A model generated the notes under the pieces. That model saw only the letters and a program-made list of their open reading frames with translations, did no database searches and was not told where the DNA came from. The translations under genes and the position numbers were made by a program. A stretch of DNA of 64,000 nucleotides from Lichenostomus cassidix (Eukaryota; Chordata; Aves; Passeriformes; Meliphagidae), in NCBI GenBank assembly GCA_008360975.2, contig CM039211.1:73451663-73515662 (forward strand), in the 5' to 3' direction. This document shows positions 24,763-34,840 of the stretch, one piece after another. Numbering within the stretch: position 1 is the stretch's first letter; each line of letters starts with the position of its first letter.

Positions 24763-27700
24763 GGGGCAGGGCAAGGTGGGGTGGTAAGGGACGAGAAGAA
24801 GACCTGCGCCTTGAAGGGACCCGGCAAGAGCTTTTCTGATTTAAATCCCCCAGCAGACCAAGTCCCAGCATGCTCGAGAATATGTTTGTGGGGTGGGGAG
24901 GGAGCAGCATGTTTCTTTTTCGGCCGCGTCGCCAAGTGCCACCCCTCCTCCCTGCCGTGGTTTTGTTTTAGGGGTTTCTTTTTCTGAACTCATTGCTCAA
25001 GCAGCAGCAGCGCATCCCGCCGGGTTATTGTTTGGCTTTCGAAAGAAGACAGAGAATTTGGAAAAGGAAAAAAAAAAAAAATGTAAGTGGGGGCTAGTAT
25101 TGTTTTCACGCCATCCTCCTGCCTTGCCCTGGCCAACTGGCAGGAGACAGCAGGCAGCAGATGTCTCGAGAGGACAAAGCCAGGCACACACTACACCAGA
25201 CGCTCATAATTGATGGCTTTTGTCAAGCGGGGCTTGCGTTAGGTTCCCCCCCTCCTTCTCTTGTTTTCGACTTTCTGTGTGTTCCCCCACCTACCCGCCA
25301 CCACTTAGGAGGCAGATTGGAGAGCGGGATGAATTTCTTATTTGCACTGGGTTTTCTTTTTCTCGAGCATTTGTAGTTTCTTCTTATCTTGTATTGTCGG
25401 GTGGACAGTTGTGAGCAGCTCGGGGATGGGGAGAGCAGCGCCTTCCCTCGAGCTGGGTTACGGTTTATGTGAAGATGCTGAAGCAGAAGGAGTGTTTTAA
25501 AGGAGTCCTAAAGCCACTACAGAAGTTACCTAGCCACCTTCATCTTGCCAGTAACCTCCTTAGTGGATTGAGAAATGTGTCCTTTGAGCTGGGGGCTCTA
25601 AAAACAGGGGATTCTGTGGCTCTTGCTATTCAAGTCGCCGTTATTCCTCAGCCACTATAACCATTTAATTTTTTTTGTAATAATTTTTTTGTTTCCATTG
25701 AAGGAGTGCTTTATTGTTATTACTGTCATGGTTGTAATTATACATTTAAATCCAGGCCTGTTATAGTTGGGCCTAATAATGTACAGGGCAAGGGAGAAAT
25801 GAAGGTTTGATGTTCTTTGGAGACTGGTAAAGAGAAGACAAGCAGTGTATAGCAAAAAAAGAGGAAAAAAGAAGAGGGAAAAATAGAAAAAGCCAAAAAT
25901 AGAAGTTTTGAGCCTGGCTTCTAACTAGCTGAGTATGCTACCCAGCGTTCCTAGGTGTGCAGTGTGCAGGACCAGCTCTGTCCCATGCTCGGTGTAAGTG
26001 GCAGTGTCATCGAGGGATGGGGGACATCTTCAGGGAGGCAGAGTGTGCTTGGGGATCCCCAGGTTGCTCCAGGATCCCCTCCTGCCTCTGTGCTGGAGCT
26101 TCCCAAAGGAGAGGACAGCTTGGGGGACAGCAGTGAGGTGCCACCAGCGTGGGAGAGGCTGGTTCAAGGGAACACCACGCCATTGCATCGCTCCTGAATC
26201 GTGAAGAAAACTCGGTGGGCTCCTTGTTGCTGATCTAGCAACACTTTGACTTAGGAAATCCCTCCAGGTACTTTTTCTAGTGAAGCCTAGTGAGGATGCA
26301 GGCTGCCCCATCCTGCCTGCAGGGGCTAAGGAAGGCATGATGCCAGCAGCCCATCCTGGTTTCTTCTCACTATTCAATTTATTTCCTCTATGGTGATACG
26401 AGAATTTACGCTGTGGTGATGGCGCCGCACATGGACCCTGGACCAAGCAGGCTGGGCTTGAACTCAGCAGCTCAAACCCATTTTTCCAAGCAAAATGTTG
26501 CATTTCTGGTGGCTTGTAGAGAAGAGAGATTTCACCCCGACCTCCTTGGATGTGCAGTATGTTCTCGGGTGCCTTATGAATGTGTTGGTCTGTCTGCGAT
26601 GGGGAGGAAGCTTTTGCTGCAAAATGTGAAGGGCAGAAATTTTCTGCAGAAAATGCATTGCAGGGGGTGAGAGCCGTGATGCTGCAGTTCAATATTACCT
26701 GAATTTCCATCTGGTTATCTGCTGATCCAGTTTTCATTCTGTGCCTGGAGCAAGAGGAGCAAGCTGGAAACAGGAGTTTCATTTTTCCTGTCTACCCAGA
26801 AAGCAGCTAAATGATTGCTGAGTGCACGGGAATTGTCTGGAGAAATTGACTTTTGCTTCACTTATTCAAGCCCAGGAACTTCGCACGGCGCCTTGCGTTG
26901 GGTCAGCTTCGTTAGTAGCAACGTGGTTTGATAGTATTAATGAGCAGATGAACTTCATTAAGGCGGCAAAGCCCATCAGTATTACAAGGCTCAGGGTTGT
27001 GCCCATTGCTCTTTGTTTTTTCTGCTCCCTGAGTTCTCAAGGAGTGGAGGAGAAGGGGATATAACACCCATCACAGTGCTCTCAGGCACAGTGTCAGTCT
27101 TCGGGAGAAGGCCTGAAAAACAGTTTTGTCTTGATATTTTTATTCTTTTTTTTAATAACAGAAAAGTCCTATAGCAGGGACAGCAACCTGATGGGTTGGG
27201 GTGCCAGGGATCCTGCCAGCAGTGATCCAGACTGCCACTCTGACCCCTGCAGCTTCTCACTTCCCACAGAATTTTTCTCGGGACGTAGTGAAAGAAGAAA
27301 AAAAGAAAGAAAAACACAAAGAATTGGGGATTTTATTTCTAAAAACTTGAATTTTCACCCATCAGTGCATCAGGAGGCACTTGGAGTCAAAGTGTAAGCC
27401 ACAGGGCAGTATTTGTCCTAAAGCATTTCCCTACCCCTACCTGCTGTGAGGATTTGTTCAATTTCTCATTGTGGGGCAATCCTGCAACCCCCACTGACCA
27501 GGCTTGGCCCATGACTTTCCCTTCCAGCACTGGAAATGAAGAACTTCTATGTGAAATCCATAATTTTTTAATGTCTTGCTGTTTATCTCCGCTATTAACA
27601 TAAGTTCATCCAGCCATTAACTGCTTTGATACATCAGTCACTCTGTTGATGTCCGAGAATGTTGACCAAAAATGGGGTTTTTTCCCAAAAATTACATCTT

Positions 27701-28040
27701 GCCAATGGTATCTTTCTGAAGTCCATTCATAGGAAGCCAGCAGGCACATGGCATCATTCACCAGGGTACCGTGTTGGGAAAAGAGGCACCACAAGGACAT
27801 TTGATGGGCAGGATGGGGAACAACATTGGGGAATTTTTTTGGGTGAGAGCACCTGGGGATCCTGGAGCGTTTTCTTCTCTTTTTTGTTTTATTTTTCTTT
27901 TGGCTTACTTTAGAGACGATCGCCAAAGAGCGGAATTCTCCAACGTGTGTTTTTAGGTGCGAAGCCACCAGCTACATCTCCCCAAATGAGCCAGATTCCA
28001 TCTTTGCTGCTCAATAAAAGTACCTGTGTGGGGTTTTACT
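24763..28040 (+). other. CTIF: CTIF 3' UTR (minimum extent)
   Basis: After the stop codon there are more than 3 kb of non-coding sequence. No CR1 copy is seen between 24763 and 29050, although repeats are dense on both sides. That fits a transcribed, constrained 3' UTR. It contains a purine-rich A/G tract at about 25853-25906 and U-rich stretches near 25665-25690. The first good poly(A) signal is at 28013. An in-frame antisense reading frame of 250 codons at 26030-26782 (minus) has no recognisable features and is taken as chance. Confidence 0.6.
28013..28018 (+). terminator. CTIF: Candidate CTIF poly(A) signal, proximal
   Basis: AATAAA is followed about 10 nt later by a GU-rich stretch (TGTGTGGGGTTTT), the usual downstream element for cleavage and polyadenylation. 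Cleavage would fall near 28030-28045. This is the best-formed poly(A) site after the CTIF stop codon. Confidence 0.5.
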
Positions 28041-29027
28041 GCATTGTCCCCATACAACTACATCAGCAAAGGGGAAAACAACCCCCTCGGGCCAAATGTG
28101 TGTGGGGCCAAACCTCGGGGTGGTGTGAAGGTGAGTGGCAGCAGCATCACCTCTGTGCCCATTTCTCTGGATGCAGAGCAGGTTTGCTGACTGCCTGCCA
28201 GGCTCCCCAGAGTCTAATTCACCTCATTCCTGGTAAAAATCTTTCCAAACTGATGGGTTTTGCTACACAGGAAGTGACTTTCTTGGTTTCCCCACGAGGG
28301 ATTTCACTGTGGTTTGGAGAAGTCTCGTGCATATGGAGGTGAAACAAAAACGGGGGAAAAAGAAGGAAAAGTAAGTGATTTGCTTGGTTCCCCTCTTCCC
28401 CTGAAGGAGATTAATTAGTATCTATTCTTGGCATGATTGATGGCTTTGGAAGAAAACTTGTCAGAATAACTTATGATTTATTTTCATGCTTATTTTTATA
28501 ACACCCCTCACTTGGAGATCTCTCAAAATCTTAAATATGATTTTTTTTTTTTTTAATTTCCCTGCTGGGTATTTTATGGCTTTACACTAATTTTGCTCTT
28601 CTTGGTGATAGCTATAGGCAGTCCTGGTGATATTTTCAGTATTTTTTCAGAAGAAATAATACTAAGGGTTGCAAAGTCCACTGTTGATAGCCAAGGGAGC
28701 TGTGGTGTCCTTCAGAACACTGAGTTAATGCTAGCAATTCTTTTTTTTTTTTTAATGTATTTATTTGCATTTGAAAACGCAACATTTTTAATTTAATCAT
28801 ATTTGTTAAACTAAGCGCTTTAAAAAAAATTAAAATTAAAAAAAAAAGGAAAAAGGTTTTGGGGAGAGTAAAGACTAGATATTCATACTTAGAGAAATCA
28901 CAAAGTCATCGTTTTCAGCATTTCAGAGACTGTTAAAACAAGGGAGCTCATAACTCTTTGTGGCAATTCAGTCTTTGTTTATAGAACATCCAGATCCACT
29001 GTATGCTATAAAATGCATCATCTGAGT

Positions 29028-29033
29028 AATAAA
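29028..29033 (+). terminator. CTIF: Candidate CTIF poly(A) signal, distal
   Basis: A second AATAAA is followed at some distance by TTTGTGGTT near 29060. The 1 kb between the two signals is AT-rich and repeat-poor like the rest of the UTR, and minisatellite DNA begins shortly afterwards. Either or both signals could be used. Confidence 0.35.
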
Positions 29034-29289
29034 TGTTTAAAGCTTGACATTTCCCCATCTCTTTGTGGTTACACAGTATCGCTTCTCCTGCTCTGGGAAG
29101 GACCATCCTTTTGTTCTGGGTGGGAGAAAAGGAATAAGTGGGTGGTGGCAGCAGAGTGTCCCTCATGGTGGGAATGCAGCTCAGGAGGACTCCATGTGGA
29201 TGGCTCTGTGCTCCTGGTGCTGGGCCACATCCTGCTCCTCCTCCATATGGAGTTGGTCCTTCTCCCCATCCCTTCTCATGAGGGTGAGG

Positions 29290-29732
29290 ATGAAGGCCAT
29301 GGGAGCAGGCAGAGGGCTCAGAGCTCCATGGAGGATGGGTTGGGATGAAGGCTGAGGGAGCAGGCAGAGAGCTCAGAGCTCCATGGATGATGGGTTGGGA
29401 TGAAGGCTGAGGGAGCAGGGTTGGAGGCTCAGAGCTCCATGGATGATGGGTTGGGATGAAGGCCATGGGATCAGGGCAGAGAGCTCAGAGCTCCATGGAT
29501 GATGGGTTGGGATGAAGGCTGAGGGAGCAGGCAGAGGGCTCAGAGCTCATGGAGGATGGGTTGGGATGAAGGCTGTGGGATCAAGGCAAAGGGCTCAGAG
29601 CTCATGGAGGATGGGTTGGGATGAAGGCCATGGAAGCAGGATTGGAGGCTCAGAGCTCATGGAGGATGGGTTGAGATGAAGGCTGTGGGATCAAGGCAAA
29701 GGGCTCAGAGCTCATGGAGGATGGGCCATGGG
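29290..29732 (+). repeat. Minisatellite, about 55 bp x 8
   Basis: Eight tandem units of 54-56 bp each begin ATGAAGGC, contain GCTCAGAGCTC near the middle and end GATGGGTTGGG. Two unit variants alternate (GAGGGAGCAGGCAGAG and GTGGGATCAAGGCAAAG types), which points to multi-unit duplication. A minus-strand open frame across it (28948-29466) encodes a repeated peptide and is considered spurious. Confidence 0.95.
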
Positions 29733-29853
29733 GTCTGTTAGAAGACCTCCTGATGGATCACATCTTTCCACCCAATTCTACAGCAACAAGGGCTCTTCAG
29801 TCACTGCTGCCTGTTAAAAACAGTCTTTGAAAATGATACTCAAGATGTTTATC

Positions 29854-29985
29854 GCAGAATATTCTGAGTTGGAAGGGACCCACAAGGATCATCAAGCTCA
29901 ACTCTTAGGGGAGTGGCCCATACAGGGATTAAAGCCACAACGTTGGTGTTATCAGTGCCATGCTCTGACTAACCGAACCAATCTC
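29854..29985 (-). mobile_element. TguSINE1-like SINE (tRNA-Ile head, CR1 tail)
   Basis: Read on the minus strand, about 29985 to 29914 resembles a tRNA-Ile gene: GGTTAGTCAGAGCATGGCAC, TGATAACACCAACG, a decayed B box, then ATCCCTGTATGGGCCA. It continues into a CR1 3' end (TGATGATCCTTGTGGGTCCC, TTCCAACTCAGAATATTCTG). A tRNA-Ile-derived head fused to a CR1 tail is the structure I know for TguSINE1 of passerines. The A and B boxes are degenerate, so it is an old, inactive copy and not a tRNA gene. Confidence 0.75.
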
Positions 29986-30072
29986 AGAAAAAACAGGTTT
30001 ACTCAGAGGTCTCCTCTGGAAAATGTTTCACAAGCCCAACACAATTAATTTTTTGCTAACTGAAATGCATAC

Positions 30073-30520
30073 ATCTTGTCCTGGCCTGAGGGAGGAAGGA
30101 AGAGAGGGAAAAAGGAGATGGAAGGTGAAGCAAGGAGTGACAGCACCACCAGGATCCTGCAGGGAAATTCATGCCTCCCTCTGGGTCCTCTGCTCCCCAT
30201 GCTCCCCCTCCATTTCCTTAATGCCACAGCATCTTCTCCCTCTCAAGGAATGGAGCCACAGGACACAATGAAGCACCACAGATATCCAAACTCCCCTGAG
30301 GGCCACAAAACCTTCCCAGAGCCAACATGTTTGCTCCAGAGAGCAGGACTTTGTGGGAAACTCCCTACCTTGCCCATCATCAGTGGAGCTGTCTGACTCC
30401 AGCATGGTATCAATTCCCTGCACAACTTCCCTTCTGCCAGTGTTTGAAGCAATGGTGGGCTTGAAACTGAGCCTCAGAAAGCTGGATTCAGGAACATGTA
30501 GAATTTAGATCAGAAACTGG
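30073..30520 (+). repeat. Duplicated segment, copy 1
   Basis: About 445 bp nearly identical to 38673-39125 in direct orientation, 8.6 kb apart. By eye I count about eight substitutions and two small indels (about 98% identity). Identity starts sharply at ATCTTGTCCTGGCCTGAGGG and stays high until GATCAGAAACTGGGAA, where both copies enter a CR1 tail. No family was recognised. A frame of about 100 codons is shared but shows no domain. Confidence 0.9.
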
Positions 30521-30733
30521 GAAGGAATTGCTGTCTGTGAGGGTGGTGAGGCCCTGGCACAGGGTGCCCAGAGAAGCTGTGGCTGCCCCTGGATCCCTGG
30601 CAGTGTCCAAGGCCAGGCTGGACAGAGCTTGGAGCAGCCTGGGATAGTGGAAGGTGTCCCTGCCCGTGGCATGGGGTGGAACAAGGGGGTCTTTAAGGCC
30701 CCTTCCAACCCAGACTATGCTGTGATTCTATGA
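30521..30733 (+). mobile_element. CR1 tail following duplicated segment, copy 1
   Basis: GTGAGGGTGGTGAGGCCCTG, GCTGTGGCTGCCCCTGGATC, GGAAGGTGTCCCTGCCCGTG, and the end TGTGATTCTATGA. It abuts the copy-1 segment with no gap. Confidence 0.95.
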
Positions 30734-31683
30734 AATCCATCCATGGCTATGTGCCACCCTTTCCAAGGATCTACCCCTAAACATCCCCATCATGAGCTCC
30801 AACCTGCAGCCAGCCCCCACAGCTCTGGCATGTGCTGGAGCTGGAGCTTGGCCTGTTCCTAATCAAGGGTTTGAGCATCTGGACCAGCTCTGGGAAGAGT
30901 TTATCAGCCCTGGAGTTGGGCTGGTAGCAGACAAGCCAAGAGCAGAGACAATCCCTGGACTCCTGGGACCACCAAGATACATTAAATGTGAAAATAACCT
31001 GCAGTAACACAAGATTTGGAGCAGATGGATGGGCATCGCTACAGAGCTGAAGCTTTCAAGATGCAGGGATATTTCTGTGAATTCCTCATGTCTGCCAAAA
31101 ACCCAGACAGCAGCAAATAAAGACTCCATGGATCAGAGTAAGATTGCTTGGCTTCCCTAAAACATGGCAAACCTGCAAAGAGCTGGGATAAAAGATGTTC
31201 TCCTCTTCCAGCAGCTCCACATCTGTGTTGGGTGTTAAGGGGAGTTTTTAAATGCTCCTGCTGGTGGCAAAATGGGCAAGAAATACAAGTAACCTTAATG
31301 TAATAACACTGGTGCTCTGTTTGCCAGCTGAACTGTATCTTATGTGATTATTGCTTGGGATGCAAGAAAAGCAGTGGTATTGAAACAAACATGCACATTA
31401 CAAGGCTATGTGGCCTCTTCCTTTTGTATCCTACACTGCAATCCCCAATTATAAAGCTGGAGTCTTGTGTGGCTACATAAATGTGACTTCTGAGCCTAGC
31501 TTGATGTCTATCTTGCTCTCCAGGACTTCTTTGAACTCCTAGAGAAAGACTTCTGCAAGAAGTACTTCATCCTTGGGCTGTAATTTGTTGAATTAAGAAT
31601 TTTCAGGAATGCAGACTTTGCCTGTGCCTCTTGGAGGGTCACTGTAGTTATCCTTGCTGATACAGGTGAGCATGGGGTCTCAA

Positions 31684-31706
31684 GGATGGATGGATGGATG
31701 GATGGT
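31684..31706 (+). repeat. GGAT microsatellite
   Basis: A short (GGAT)n run of about five units shortly before the 20-bp minisatellite. Confidence 0.85.
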
Positions 31707-31770
31707 CCCAGAAACGGAGGTGTGGCTTTGTCTGCCCTGTGCCAAGGCATTGATCCCCTCGGAGCTGCAG

Positions 31771-32035
31771 CCTTTGAGGGGCTGTATCAGTCTTTGAAGG
31801 TCTGTATCAGTCTTTGAAGATCTGTATCAGCCTTTAAGAGGGTGTGTCATCCTCTGAGGGGCTGTATCAGCTTCTGAGGGGCTGTATCATCCTTTGAGGG
31901 GCTGTATCAGCCTCTGAGGGGCTGTATCATCCTTTGAGGGGCTGTATCAACCTTTAAAGGTTTGTATCATCCTTTGAGGGGCTGTATCAGCCTTTGAGAG
32001 GCTCTATCAACCTCTGAGGGGCTCTATCAACCTCA
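31771..32035 (+). repeat. Minisatellite, 20 bp x about 13
   Basis: Tandem 20-mers follow the pattern CCTTTGAGGGGCTGTATCAG. The position after TATCA alternates between G, T and A in blocks, and the central units are the most alike. The strict 20-bp period indicates fairly recent expansion. Confidence 0.97.
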
Positions 32036-32554
32036 CAAAGGGCAAAACCGTGGTGGATATGATGCTAAGCTGATGCCTCACCCTGTGCCAGATCAAAGCC
32101 ATTTCCCACCAGTCATGGATGGTCATGCCACAGAGTCAATGGGAAAAAATGCAAAGTCCCTCTCAAGAGAAACGCCTTCTCGAGACTTCAGAATTGCATT
32201 CTGTCCTAAATTGTCCCAGTTTTTCATCAAACAAAGCATTTTGTTTCAATGTGTTTTATGTTGCTGTAGCAATAACATTTAAACAAATTGGGTTTTATTA
32301 GCTCAGACCTTTTCAATAACTTCCCACAGAGCTTTCCCATCAGAAGTTTCCACTTTGAGGAAGTGATGCCAGGAGATGGCAAAGGTCTGATGGGAGAAAT
32401 CACCTTTGCCGTGTGCTACGTGGTCCTGAGCTTTCTTCAGCCTCTGCTCCTCTTCTCCCAGCCCTGCCAGAGGGAAATGCATCAGCATTTCTGCCCCTCA
32501 CGTGTATCATTCTTGATGTCCAAATGCATGACACATGTGGCTTTGCAGCCAAGA

Positions 32555-32768
32555 CTTCAAGCTGAACATCAGGAAGAATTTCTTCATGGAAAGAAGAAAT
32601 GGTCAGGCATTGGCAGGGGCTGCCCAGGGAGGTTTGGAGTCCCCGTCCCTGGAGGTGTCCAAGGAATGACAGGATGTGGCACTTTTGGCTAGGTGACAAG
32701 GTGGGGATTGGTCACAAGTTGGACTCAATAATCCTGGAAGGCTCTTCCAACCTCAGTGATGCTGTGAA
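32555..32768 (+). mobile_element. CR1 tail, same subfamily as 23607-23690
   Basis: AAGCTGAACATCAGGAAGAA, GGGCTGCCCAGGGAGGTTTG, GTCCCTGGAGGTGTCCAAGG, TTGGACTCAATAATCCTGGA, with the end CCTCAGTGATGCTGTGA. Confidence 0.9.
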
Positions 32769-32950
32769 GATGGGGTAGGACTGCACAGACCCTGCTGGTG
32801 CTGCTGGTGACCCCACAGCAGTCGCTGGTGGTGGAGCTGTGAGCAGAAACCAGGTCTTGGAGTTGATCCTGCAGCTGGTGGAGGTGTGGTGTGTGCAGCT
32901 GTCCGATGAGCTGGACTGCAGTGAGGGTCTGCACGGGCAGGAGAGGTCAT

Positions 32951-33030
32951 GGAATCACAGAATCCCAGCATGGTTTGGGTTGGAAGGGACCTTAAAAATC
33001 ATCTAATTCCATCTCCCTGCCCTGAGCAGG
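32951..33030 (-). mobile_element. Short CR1 tail
   Basis: GGAATCACAGAATCCCAGCA followed by TGGTTTGGGTTGGAAGGGAC, truncated after the CCCTGCCCTGAGCAGG block. Confidence 0.85.
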
Positions 33031-33560
33031 CCAAGACAGTTGCCCATGAGATTCCCTGGCTTCTAGGATCTGTGCAAAGTCCAAGTGGGTGGTTGTGAGG
33101 GCCATTTCCACACCTCCACGGGTTTTTATTTGGGGGTGCTTGAAGGTACAGACGGAGCACCCAGGTTTCCCAAGCCAAGGGACAAATCCTACCTGCTCGT
33201 GCTTCACACAGGCGCCAGGGAGGAGTTCCTTCTGGCTGCTGTCCTGTGGGTGGAGGTGGGCAACAGGCAGTGCTCTTTTACCTTTAAAGCTAACACCAGG
33301 GAGCTCTGGGCTTTCCTGGCACAGAATCCTGTGCTCTGGCATCAGACTTGCAGCCCTGTGCAGGAGCCAGAGCCAGGGGGCCACACAGGTGGGATCTGAG
33401 CAGCAGCAGCCTGGCAGGACATGGCCAGGTATCAGCTGAGCTGGGGCTTCCCCAGGTCCTATCTGTCAACCACAGACAATTATCTGTCATTGGCACTTTG
33501 TTTTCTCCCTGGAATAAAATCCAAAATGAGTCTTGGTCTGCATTTATGACTCCCTGCCTT

Positions 33561-33711
33561 AATCATAGAATCAAGGAATCCTAGGGTGGTTTGGGTTGGA
33601 AGGGACCTTAAAGCTCATCCAGTGCCACCCCCTGCCCTGGCAGGGACACCTTCCACTGTCCCAGGCTGCTCCAAACCCTGTCCAGCCTGGCCTTGGACAC
33701 TGCCAGGGATT
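33561..33711 (-). mobile_element. CR1 tail
   Basis: AATCATAGAATCAAGGAATC, GGTTTGGGTTGGAAGGGACC, CACCTTCCACTGTCCCAGGC, GTCCAGCCTGGCCTTGGACA. Truncated at CCAGGGATT. Confidence 0.93.
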
Positions 33712-34696
33712 AGCAACCTTCAAACTCAGAAAGCAATTTTAAATTGATTTTTTTTTTTTTAATAATGTAAAATCTTGAGGTCCAAAAGAGGTCAGCTTTC
33801 AAAGCAAGTCTGTAAGATTGGGTAGATTAGGGTGGGAGGAAACACTGCACCAGGGGATGGGTTATCCCAAACCTGTCTGGTGGTAATTACACACGTCGGC
33901 TGATGAAAAACTGGTTTGAGGGCAAACACTGTAAAAATATTGCTGTGGGGAGAGAAAGATGACGAAGATTGTGAAATCCAGTCGGCAGATTGTTTTACAG
34001 CGAAGGTAACTTCTCTCCCCAGGGCTGGATTTTACAACTCCCATATGAAACCAACCCCCAGTTAGCAGGGCTGCTCTGCTCCTCTCTTCAAGCACAAAAA
34101 ATGCAGGGTATTTGTTAGAAACCATGGGTTTGTGCTGATTTCTTAGAGATAAATGCAGAATTGTTTGGGGGGGGGAGGGCAATGAAGTGTTTGGGAGAGG
34201 GATTGTGTTGCATGTAGTGACTGCAATTAGTTTTTACAATCATCGCATGGACACATCCTCCTGTATATATTCTTTATATAAAATTGCATTTCCATTGCTT
34301 TTCTGAGCACTCCAAGAGGGTGTTTCAGGGGATCACTGCTCTCCTAAGGGGGCTAAATGCAAATAACCCAGTGCTGCTGCCTGGGTTCTGTTTTTCAGCT
34401 CATTTTACACTTTTTTTTTTTCCCTCCATTTGCTCTCTGTCCTGTAATTTATATTTCCCTTTGCTCCCTCTGCATTTGCAGGCACTCTGTGCTGTACAAT
34501 TGGCCACCTCAGCTCCTTTTTCACAGCTGAGGGTGTCTCCTCCTCGGGAAAGATGAATTGTCCTTGTGCCAGTCGCCACCCTCACTCACCTTTTTGGGGA
34601 CAGGTGACCATCCTGGGTCCCTGCAGCTCAGATTTATGTCCCCAGAACCTCACACAAGGGTTTTCTCCCTTTGTTAACATTTTCTGGAAGCCCTTT

Positions 34697-34840
34697 AGAA
34701 TCATAGAATCCCCATATAATTTGGATTGCAAGAGACCTTAAAGATCATCCCATGCCACCCCTTGCCATGGCAGGGACACCTTCCACTATCCCAGGTTGCT
34801 CCAAGCTATGTCCAGCCTGGCCTTGGACACTTCCAGGGAC
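34697..34840 (-). mobile_element. CR1 tail
   Basis: AGAATCATAGAATCCCCATA, ACCTTAAAGATCATCCCATG, ACACCTTCCACTATCCCAGG, CCAGCCTGGCCTTGGACACT. Truncated at CCAGGGAC. Confidence 0.93.

Noticed and set aside
26030..26782. 250-codon minus-strand open frame, the longest in the window
   Set aside because: Antisense to the putative CTIF 3' UTR, with no recognisable domain, signal or repeat. A frame of this length can arise by chance in a 64-kb window.
28948..29466. 172-codon minus-strand frame with a repeated His/Pro/Trp peptide
   Set aside because: It is the translation of the 55-bp minisatellite plus flank.
29914..29985. Possible tRNA-Ile gene
   Set aside because: Both promoter boxes and the stem regions are degraded and the sequence runs straight into a CR1 tail, so it is a SINE head.
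30076..30396. Open frame of about 100 codons shared by the two copies of the duplicated segment
   Set aside because: The copies are only about 2% diverged, so an open frame would be retained without selection. The frames end differently because of a 2-bp indel, and no domain is seen.
34164..34180. Run of G near 34170 as a possible G-quadruplex
   Set aside because: A single G run without the spaced G tracts needed; no stronger evidence.
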